A stretch of 36,047 bases of DNA, taken from Stenotrophomonas sp. UBA7346. Its GTDB lineage: Bacteria > Pseudomonadota > Gammaproteobacteria > Xanthomonadales > Xanthomonadaceae. Within the stretch, counting starts at the first letter, position 1, and the number at the start of each line of letters is the position of its first letter. This document shows, in pieces, positions 1-6,534 of this stretch. The translations under genes were made by a program, and so were the position numbers. The DNA is taken from NCBI GenBank assembly GCA_002471015.1, contig DKPB01000046.1:1-36047 (forward strand). Reading direction: 5' to 3'. The notes under the pieces were generated by a model. That model was given only the letters and a program-made list of their open reading frames with translations. It was not told where the DNA came from and ran no database searches.

Positions 1-15
1 GCACGCGTCAGCTTC

Positions 16-40
16 CCCGGGTGCGCTGCGCTTACCCGGG
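16..40. repeat. Short GC-rich inverted repeat at the window edge
   Basis: A 7-bp stem (CCCGGGT paired with ACCCGGG) encloses an 11-nt loop, about 40 bp beyond the stop codon of the minus-strand ATPase gene. No T-run follows on either strand, so a classical terminator is not supported. The sequence resembles a short intergenic repeat common in xanthomonads; that resemblance is from memory. Confidence 0.45.
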
Positions 41-79
41 CTACGAACTCTGTGTAGGCTATCGATCTTTGGCGGGCGC

Positions 80-1561
80 TCAATCCGCCGGCACGGTGCG
101 CTCGCGCGCCCAATCGCGCAGCGACTGCACCTGCTCGGCCATCAGTACCGACAGCGGTCTTGTGTTGCGGATCTCGGCCATCAGCAGGTCGGTGTCCAGG
201 GGCTTGCCTTCCGCATGTGCGGCGTACAGGCCGGCCACCACCGCCTGCTCGATCTCGGCGCCGGAAAAACCCTCACTGGCTGCGGCCAACGCAGGCAGGG
301 CGAACTGTTCCGGCTGCAGGTGGCGGCGGGTGAGGTGCAACTGCAGCAGTTCGACGCGGGCATCCGGCGCGGGCAGATCGACGAAGAAGATTTCATCGAA
401 GCGGCCCTTGCGCAGCAGTTCGGCCGGCAGTTCCTGCACCTGGTTGGCGGTGGCGACGATGAATACCGGCGCCTTGCGTTCGGCCATCCAGGTCAGCAGA
501 TAGCCCAGGATCCGCCGCGACACACCGCCGTCCTCGCCGCTGCTGGCCAGGCCCTTTTCGATCTCGTCGATCCACAGCACGCAGGGCGCCAGCTGCTCGG
601 CCGAGGCCAGCGCCTCGCGCAGGTTCTTCTCGGTCTCGCCGTGGTACTTGTTGTACAGGCTGCCAAAATCCAGCCGCAGCAACGGCACCCCGAAGCCGGC
701 CGCGGTGGCCTTGGCCAGCATCGACTTGCCGCAGCCCTGGACGCCCAGCAGCAGCATGCCCTTGGGCGGGTCCAGCCCGGGAGGGGCGTTGCCGGACACG
801 AACACCGCCCGCCGCTGTTCGATCCAGCGCTTGAGCCGGCGGGCCCCGGCCACGTCGGCAAAGCGCGCCGAGTCGTATTCGTAATGCAGGTTGCCGCTGC
901 GGTTGAGCAGCTCGAACTTGAGCTTGGCCAGCTGTGGCAGGTCGTCGGCCTTCAGCGCGCCATCGGCATGGATCAGCTGGCGGGCAATGCGGCGGGCATC
1001 GGTCAGGCTGAGCCCGCGCAGGTTGCGCAGGATCTGCTGCACGGCCTCCTGGTCCACCTCCACCCGCCGGCCGCCATTCTCGCTGGCATAGGCGCTGGCT
1101 TCCTCGCGCAGCATCTTCAGCAGGGCATTGGCGTCGGGCAGGCGCGGGTTGAAGCGGGTGGCCAGGGCTTCCAGCTCGGCCGGCAGCTCCACCTTGGTGC
1201 CGATCAGCACCAGCACGTGTGGCTGGCTGTGGCGGCGCTGGATGATGTCGCGCAGCAGCCGCTGGTGGCTGGCGTAGCCCAGGTAGGGGTGGAAATCCAG
1301 CAGCAGGTAGATGCCACGCTGCTCGGCGTCCTGGATCATGCGCAGGGCAGAGCTGGCATCGGGCGGGCCGAAGGCCTCGTCCTCGCGGTCCATGTCGATG
1401 CGGCGCAGGCCCTCGGTGATGCTCCACCGGTACAGGGCCCGCCAGACGTGCATCAGCGCCTGCCGGAACAGTTCTACGATACGGCCCTCATCCGGCGTTT
1501 CGATGACGATCAGCGGGGTATTGGCGCGGATCAGCGCGGTGAGGTCCTGCAGTTCGCTCAT
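80..1561 (-). CDS. Ycf46-like AAA+ ATPase
   Basis: A soluble AAA+ ATPase of 493 residues. The N-terminal half (about 1-240) is a helical region without signal peptide or membrane segment. The C-terminal half holds the AAA module: Walker A GVQGCGKS, Walker B VLWIDEIEK, a sensor-1 stretch IVATAN and an arginine-finger region RKGRFDEIFF. This layout matches the Ycf46 family of algal plastids, cyanobacteria and many proteobacteria, whose substrate is mostly unknown. I chose the start at MSELQDL because the eight codons before it (MRPGDGTT) look untranslated. The gene is divergent from the ParA-like gene, 128 bp apart. All catalytic motifs look intact. The family call is firm; a biological role cannot be read from the sequence. 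Confidence 0.9.
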   Translation of the reverse strand: MSELQDLTALIRANTPLIVIETPDEGRIVELFRQALMHVWRALYRWSITEGLRRIDMDREDEAFGPPDASSALRMIQDAEQRGIYLLLDFHPYLGYASHQRLLRDIIQRRHSQPHVLVLIGTKVELPAELEALATRFNPRLPDANALLKMLREEASAYASENGGRRVEVDQEAVQQILRNLRGLSLTDARRIARQLIHADGALKADDLPQLAKLKFELLNRSGNLHYEYDSARFADVAGARRLKRWIEQRRAVFVSGNAPPGLDPPKGMLLLGVQGCGKSMLAKATAAGFGVPLLRLDFGSLYNKYHGETEKNLREALASAEQLAPCVLWIDEIEKGLASSGEDGGVSRRILGYLLTWMAERKAPVFIVATANQVQELPAELLRKGRFDEIFFVDLPAPDARVELLQLHLTRRHLQPEQFALPALAAASEGFSGAEIEQAVVAGLYAAHAEGKPLDTDLLMAEIRNTRPLSVLMAEQVQSLRDWARERTVPAD

Positions 1562-1689
1562 GGTCGTTCCATCGCCGGGGCGCACACGATAGCAAAGCTG
1601 AGCTGCCGGTCACGCCCTCACCTGATGACTACCTTTGGCAACACGTCGCGGTGTACGCTGCGGGCAAGACCCGCGTAAACGAGGCGTGC

Positions 1690-2322
1690 ATGAAGACGAT
1701 CCTGGTAGCCGGCTCCAAAGGTGGTGTCGGCAAGACCACCATCGCCACCCATCTGGCCGCGCATTCGGCCTTGTCCGGCAAGGCAACGGTGATTGCCGAT
1801 GCCGACCCGCAGGGCTCCAGCACGCGCTGGGCCCAGCGCCGCTCCAGCCTGGAGAGCGCGGTGCTGCCGGTGGATGTGCACCGCAAGAAGAACTGGGAAA
1901 AGCTCATCCCCGACGGTGCCGAACAGGTCATCGTCGATGCCCCTGCCGGCGCCTATGGCGAGGACCTGGAGCGTTTCATCGACATCGCCGACGCGCTGGT
2001 GGTACCGGTGTTGCCCTCGGCGCTGGACATCGAGGCCATCGTCGGCTTCCTCAACAGCCTGGCCAGGATCAAGCGCATCCACTCGCGGGCGGTGCCGGTG
2101 GGGCTGGTGCTCAACCGCACCAAGCCGTGGACGCAGACTTCGCAGCAGGCCCGGCAGATGCTGGCGGAATGGCCGTATGAGGTGGTCGCGCAGCTGCGCG
2201 ACAGCCAGAGTTATGTGGTGATGGTCGGGCTTGGGCGCAGCCTGTTCGACTATCACTCAGCACAGGTACGCGAGCACCAGCAGGACTGGGAGCCGCTGCT
2301 CAAGTGGTTGAACAAGGTCTGA
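1690..2322 (+). CDS. Orphan ParA/MinD-type ATPase
   Basis: A 210-residue deviant-Walker P-loop ATPase. The N-terminus has the KGGVGKTT signature, followed by the DADPQGS switch motif and VIVDAPAG (Walker B). This family forms ATP-dependent dimers on DNA or membranes to position plasmids, chromosomes or protein cargo. No parB gene or parS-like repeat is visible nearby, so it is an orphan of the kind that positions other cargo or is of unknown use. The start is the ATG preceded by GAGG; an upstream in-frame ATG at 1651 would add 13 unlikely residues. It heads a plus-strand run with sixA 18 bp downstream. Family assignment is secure, function is not. Confidence 0.9.
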   Translation: MKTILVAGSKGGVGKTTIATHLAAHSALSGKATVIADADPQGSSTRWAQRRSSLESAVLPVDVHRKKNWEKLIPDGAEQVIVDAPAGAYGEDLERFIDIADALVVPVLPSALDIEAIVGFLNSLARIKRIHSRAVPVGLVLNRTKPWTQTSQQARQMLAEWPYEVVAQLRDSQSYVVMVGLGRSLFDYHSAQVREHQQDWEPLLKWLNKV

Positions 2323-2340
2323 CAGGAGTACTACCCGACC

Positions 2341-2817
2341 ATGCGTGAATTGATCCTGCTGCGACATGCCCATGCCGAACCGGCGGCCAATGGCCAGGCC
2401 GATATCGACCGGCCCCTCTCACCGCATGGCCTGGCCGAGGCCGAGGCCGCCGGCCGTTGGTTACAGGAACAGAAGCTGGTGCCCGACCGGGTGCTGTGCT
2501 CGCCGTCGCGGCGCACCCGCGAGACGCTGGAGGCGGTGCTGGAACGCACCGGCTATGTGGAACAGCGCCTGGAAGAACGCATCTACGAGGCCGCCCCGGG
2601 CACCCTGGCTGCCCTGCTGGACGAGCACCGCGAGGTGGAGCGCTTGCTGGTGGTGGGCCACAACCCCGGGTTGGAGCAACTGGTGGCGCTGATGCACAGC
2701 GGCCAGTCCGGCGACTACCGCGGCATGCCGCCGGCGTCGGTGGCGGTGCTGTCGCTGCCGATGGAGGCCGGCATCGAACCGGGCATTGCCCGCCTGACGG
2801 CGTTCTGGTGGCCCTGA
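2341..2817 (+). CDS. sixA: SixA-type phosphohistidine phosphatase
   Basis: A 158-residue histidine phosphatase of the small SixA branch. The catalytic RHG-type motif appears as LLRHAHAEP at residues 6-14, and the second active-site histidine is in VGHNPGLEQ. In E. coli, SixA removes phosphate from histidine on phosphorelay or PTS-Ntr proteins; the partner here is not encoded in the window. The length is close to the E. coli protein (about 161 residues). It lies 18 bp after the parA-like gene and 4 bp before the YceI gene, so co-transcription is likely. Confidence 0.9.
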   Translation: MRELILLRHAHAEPAANGQADIDRPLSPHGLAEAEAAGRWLQEQKLVPDRVLCSPSRRTRETLEAVLERTGYVEQRLEERIYEAAPGTLAALLDEHREVERLLVVGHNPGLEQLVALMHSGQSGDYRGMPPASVAVLSLPMEAGIEPGIARLTAFWWP

Positions 2818-2821
2818 ACCC

Positions 2822-3391
2822 ATGCGGTCAGTGCGGTACGGGCTGCTGTTGGCAGGTCTGATATGTTGCGGCTCGGCCCTGGCGGCCGAGCCGTTACCGT
2901 TCGATCCGGCGCATTCACGTTTTGGCTTCGAGATCCGCACCCGCTTCGGGCAACGGGTGGAGGGGGAGTTCCCGCGTTTCGAGGGCTGGATCACCGAGTT
3001 GCCCGATGGCCGCCACCAGGTGCGGCTGAGGATGTTTGCCCAATACGTCGAGATCCCTGGCAAGCCGCGCTATACCGGCTGGATGCGTGGGGAGGATTTC
3101 TTCGACGCCGCGCGCTATCCGGTGGTGGAGTTCGATTCGGACCCCTACCTGCCGGGCATCACCGCAACCGGCGGGCCGGTGCCGGGGCGGTTGTCCATCC
3201 GCGGTATCAGCCGCCGCGAGACCATGTTTCTGGGCAAACCTGAATGCGACAGGCCCGGCTATGATTGCGACCTCGTCAGCCGCGGCACCGTTTCCCGGAG
3301 CCTGTACGGCATGGACGCCTGGCAGATGGCCCTGAGTGATCGAGTGATATTCGTACTGCGTACGCGCCTGAAAAGCGCCCCCAAACCGTGA
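2822..3391 (+). CDS. YceI-family secreted protein
   Basis: A 189-residue protein with an N-terminal signal peptide (hydrophobic LLLAGLICCGSALA, cut before AEP) and a YceI-like lipocalin fold: the mature start FDPAHSRFGFEIRTRFGQ and the FFDAARYPVVEFDS segment are typical. YceI proteins are periplasmic beta-barrels that bind isoprenoid or other lipids. Here the stop codon overlaps the GTG start of the next gene, so the two are translationally coupled. The role in this operon is unknown; proximity to a phospholipase-D protein would fit envelope lipid work, which is an inference. Confidence 0.88.
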   Translation: MRSVRYGLLLAGLICCGSALAAEPLPFDPAHSRFGFEIRTRFGQRVEGEFPRFEGWITELPDGRHQVRLRMFAQYVEIPGKPRYTGWMRGEDFFDAARYPVVEFDSDPYLPGITATGGPVPGRLSIRGISRRETMFLGKPECDRPGYDCDLVSRGTVSRSLYGMDAWQMALSDRVIFVLRTRLKSAPKP

Positions 3392-5361
3392 ATTTTGTCG
3401 TCCGCCTGTCGCTGGTGCTGGCCCTGTTGCTGGCCGGTGGTTGTGCCTCGTTGTCGCAGCAGCAGCGCGACCAGGCGCAAGGCATTGCCGTGGCTGCCCG
3501 GTCCACCGAGGTCAACTGCGAGCGCGCCGACCGCTGCGCGCTGGATTCACCCTTGCGCGCGCTGGGCGGGCAGGCCATGGCTGAATCCACCGCGCAGGCC
3601 CCGCGCCACTACGCCACCATCCTGGACGAGGGTGAGCTGTCATTGGTGGCACGCTTGAACCTGATCCGCAGCGCCACCCGCAGCGTCGACCTGCAGACCT
3701 ATATCTTCGATACCGATGACAGTGCGCGCATGGTCATCGACGAGCTGCTGGCCGCCGCCGCACGCGGAGTCAAGGTACGGGTGCTGATCGATCAGTTATC
3801 GGCGATCTCGGACGTGCACATGCTCAGCGCCCTGTCCGGCGCCCATGCCAACTTCGAGCTGCGCGTCTACAACCCCACCTTCGGCAAGGCCAAGCTCAAC
3901 TACCTGGACTATGCCGGCAGCGTGCTGTGCTGCTTCCGGCGCTTCAACCAGCGCATGCACAACAAGTTGCTGGTGATCGACGACGTGCTCGGCGTGGTGG
4001 GCGGCCGCAACTACCAGGACGACTATTACGACTGGGATCGGGAGTACAACTTCCGTGATCGTGACGTTATCGTGGCCGGCCCGGAAGTGCGGGAGATGGC
4101 CGCAAACTTCCAGGCCTTCTGGGTGGCGCGGCGCAGCGTGCCGGCCGAACGCCTGAACGACGTGGGCAAGGCATTGCTGCGTGGCGGGGTGCCGGCGCTG
4201 CCGGAGGCGTCCTTCCTGCACCCGGAGCGCATCGAGCGGGTGGACGAGGAGGCGGCCGATCCGGACTTCATCAACCAGGCCTTTGTCGCCACTGCCTTGC
4301 CGGTGCAATCGGTGAGCTATGTCGCCGACCTGCCACGCAAGCACCGCCGTGAGCGCGCCGAAGAACCGCTCGCCGGGCAGCACCTGACCGAGCCGCGCCT
4401 GGATGCGCTGATCGCCTCGGCGCAGAGCGAAGTGCTGTTGCAGACGCCGTACCTGGTGTTGTCCAAGCCCGCGCAGAAGCTGTTCAAGGACCTGCGCAAG
4501 CGTGACCAGCCACCGCGGGTGGTGGTGTCGACCAACAGCCTGGCGGCTACCGACAACCCCATCGTCTACGCGCTGTCCTACAAGTACAAACGCCGCAACC
4601 TGCGCGAACTGGGCTTCAACATCTACGAGTACAAGCCCTTTCCGCTGGATGCGCCGATCGACTACCGGCAGCTGCTGCCCCCGGCACTGGATGGCCTGCC
4701 GCCAGTACCTGAGCGCAACCGGGTGATCGGTGGCAGCGCGGCGGGCAGCAACGTGCGTGGTAGTGGTTCCGGCCGCAAGCCCTCGGTCAACGGCAGCGAG
4801 GTGGAGCGCGATGTGCTGCGTACCGAAACCCGTCCGTCCTTCCTGGGAACGCGTGCGGTCAACCGACCATTGCCGGTGACCCGCAAGGGCGCGCGCATGG
4901 GTCTGCACGCCAAATCGATGGTGGTGGACCGCCGCATCGCGGTGATCGGCACCCACAACTTCGATCCGCGCAGTGAGAACTACAACACCGAAGGTGCGGT
5001 GATCATCAATGACCCGCGGTTCGCCGAAGCCCTGGCGCAGAGCATCCTGCGCGATGTGCACCCGGACAATTCCTGGGTGGTGGCCCCGCGGCAGAAGCCG
5101 CCGGTGTTGTCGGGGCTCAACTACAGCATCGGCAAGGCCTCCGAGGCGCTGCCGGTGCTGGATTTCTGGCCGTGGCGTTATGCCACCGACTACGAATTCA
5201 AGCCGGGCCCGGACTGCCCGCAGCCGCTGCGCCGGCAGGACCCGGGCTTCCATGCCTGTTACAGCGCGGTAGGCGACTTCCCGGAAGTGGACGTCGGCCC
5301 CAAGTGGCTGCTGGTGCGCATGCTGACCGCCTTTGGTGCAGGCCTGGTACCGATTCTGTAA
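3388..5361 (+). CDS. Phospholipase D-family lipoprotein, cardiolipin synthase C-like
   Basis: A 657-residue protein with a lipoprotein signal (LALLLAGGCAS) and two HKD motifs: HNKLLVIDD around residue 192 and HAKSMVVDR around residue 510. Both keep His, Lys and Asp. ClsC-type enzymes of this family make cardiolipin from phosphatidylglycerol and phosphatidylethanolamine by transphosphatidylation. E. coli ClsC is about 473 residues; this one is much longer, partly through a Gly/Ser-rich insert (roughly residues 445-505) just before the second HKD motif. The start is GTG, overlapping the yceI stop as GTGA. No ClsC partner protein (YmdB) is nearby. Family sure, substrate unproven. Confidence 0.87.
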   Translation: MNFVVRLSLVLALLLAGGCASLSQQQRDQAQGIAVAARSTEVNCERADRCALDSPLRALGGQAMAESTAQAPRHYATILDEGELSLVARLNLIRSATRSVDLQTYIFDTDDSARMVIDELLAAAARGVKVRVLIDQLSAISDVHMLSALSGAHANFELRVYNPTFGKAKLNYLDYAGSVLCCFRRFNQRMHNKLLVIDDVLGVVGGRNYQDDYYDWDREYNFRDRDVIVAGPEVREMAANFQAFWVARRSVPAERLNDVGKALLRGGVPALPEASFLHPERIERVDEEAADPDFINQAFVATALPVQSVSYVADLPRKHRRERAEEPLAGQHLTEPRLDALIASAQSEVLLQTPYLVLSKPAQKLFKDLRKRDQPPRVVVSTNSLAATDNPIVYALSYKYKRRNLRELGFNIYEYKPFPLDAPIDYRQLLPPALDGLPPVPERNRVIGGSAAGSNVRGSGSGRKPSVNGSEVERDVLRTETRPSFLGTRAVNRPLPVTRKGARMGLHAKSMVVDRRIAVIGTHNFDPRSENYNTEGAVIINDPRFAEALAQSILRDVHPDNSWVVAPRQKPPVLSGLNYSIGKASEALPVLDFWPWRYATDYEFKPGPDCPQPLRRQDPGFHACYSAVGDFPEVDVGPKWLLVRMLTAFGAGLVPIL

Positions 5362-5385
5362 CCCCCGTCCAACGCAGGTGCACGC

Positions 5386-5814
5386 ATGTCACGAGTATTC
5401 CGCCAGCCGGTTGATCTGCAGCAGGTCAACGCCCTCAGCCGCGATACATTGATCGATCACCTCGGCATCGTGTTCACCGCCGCCGGTGAGGACTGGTTGC
5501 AGGCAACCATGCCGGTGGACGCGCGCACCAAACAGCCGTATGGGTTGCTGCACGGTGGCGCCTCGGTGGTACTGGCTGAAACCCTGGGCAGCAGCGCCGG
5601 CAACCTGTGTGTGGACCCGGCGCAGCAGGTCTGCGTGGGGCTGGAGATCAATGCCAACCACCTGCGCGCCGCGCGCAGCGGCGTGGTGACCGGCACCGCG
5701 CGCGCGCTACATGTGGGCCGCACCACCCAGGTGTGGGAGATCCGCATCGAGGACCAGGCCGGCAAGCCGGTGTGCATTTCGCGGCTGACGTTGGCGGTTG
5801 TGGCCACGGGCTAG
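5386..5814 (+). CDS. Hotdog-fold thioesterase, MenI/PaaI type
   Basis: A 142-residue single hotdog domain. The signature LLHGGASVVLAETLGS carries the HGG turn and the catalytic Glu of the YdiI/MenI branch, followed by VGLEINANHLRAA. Members hydrolyse acyl-CoA thioesters such as 1,4-dihydroxy-2-naphthoyl-CoA or phenylacetyl-CoA derivatives. No menaquinone or phenylacetate genes lie nearby, so the substrate cannot be named. The start follows the PLD gene by 24 bp; it is the last gene of the plus-strand run, with a hairpin and the SMAG array beyond it. Confidence 0.88.
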   Translation: MSRVFRQPVDLQQVNALSRDTLIDHLGIVFTAAGEDWLQATMPVDARTKQPYGLLHGGASVVLAETLGSSAGNLCVDPAQQVCVGLEINANHLRAARSGVVTGTARALHVGRTTQVWEIRIEDQAGKPVCISRLTLAVVATG

Positions 5815-5828
5815 GTGCGGGCGATACA

Positions 5829-5850
5829 ACAGGCGGCGGTGACCGCCTGT
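5829..5850 (+). terminator. Stem-loop after the thioesterase gene
   Basis: An 8-bp perfect stem (ACAGGCGG with CCGCCTGT) around a 6-nt loop, 14 bp after the stop codon. No T-run follows, so it is a weak or Rho-assisted terminator candidate. It abuts the first SMAG unit. Confidence 0.4.
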
Positions 5851-5851
5851 G

Positions 5852-6525
5852 GTAGTGCCGACCCATGGTCGGCAATGGGCATTACCGGTGAAGCTTCTGC
5901 CGAGCATGGCTCGGCACTACGGTAGTGCGCCAGCGCTGGCTATCGCCCAACGCGCGGCGGTTGCGCCGTGTGGTAGTGCCGACCCATGGTCGGCAATGGG
6001 CATTGCCGGTGAAGCTTCTGCCGAGCATGGCTCGGCACTACAGTAGTGCGTCAGCGTTCGGCTATCGCCCAACGCGTGGCGGTTGCCGTGTGGTGGTGCC
6101 GACCCATGGTCGGCAATGGGCATTGCCGGTGTAGCCTCTGCCGAGCATGGCTCGGCACTGCAGTAGTGCGTCAGCGTTCGGCTATCGCCCAACGCGCGGC
6201 GGTCGCCGTGTGGTAGTGCCGACCCATGGTCGGCAAAGGGCATTGCCCGTGAGGCCTCTGCCGAGCATGGCTCGGCACTACAGCAATGCGTCAGCGTTCG
6301 GCTATCGCCCAAGGTGTGGCGGTCGCCGGGTGTGGTAGTGCCGACCCATGGCCGGCAATGGGCATTGCCGGTGAGGCTTCTGCCGAGCATGGCTCGGCAC
6401 TACAGCAATGCGTCAGCGCTGGCTATCGCCCAACGCGTGGCGGTTGCGCCGTGTGGTGGTGCCGACCCATGGTCGGCAATGGGCATTGCCGGTGAAGCCT
6501 CATGCCGAGCATGGCTCGGCACTAC
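5852..6525. repeat. Tandem array of six inverted SMAG dimers
   Basis: Six units start at about 5852, 5973, 6093, 6213, 6335 and 6456, with a period of 120-122 bp. Each holds a 69-70 bp inverted dimer: a left palindrome GTAGTGCCGACCCATGGTC.. and a right palindrome TGCCGAGCATGGCTCGGCA ending in CTAC, joined by a conserved linker (GGCATTGCCGGTGA). Dimers are separated by a ~51-bp spacer that is itself repeated (GGCTATCGCCCAACGCG). The palindromes match the SMAG (S. maltophilia GTAG) family of REP-like elements, thought to be mobilised by REP-associated tyrosine transposases. The array fills the 720-bp gap between two convergent genes and ends 9 bp from the stop codon of the c-di-GMP gene. No gene is credible inside it. 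Confidence 0.93.
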
Positions 6526-6534
6526 GGTGCTTGC

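Noticed and set aside
5852..6525. Regular repeats that could be taken for a CRISPR array
   Set aside because: Spacers are repeated rather than unique, the period is 120 bp, the repeats are SMAG palindromes and no cas gene is nearby.
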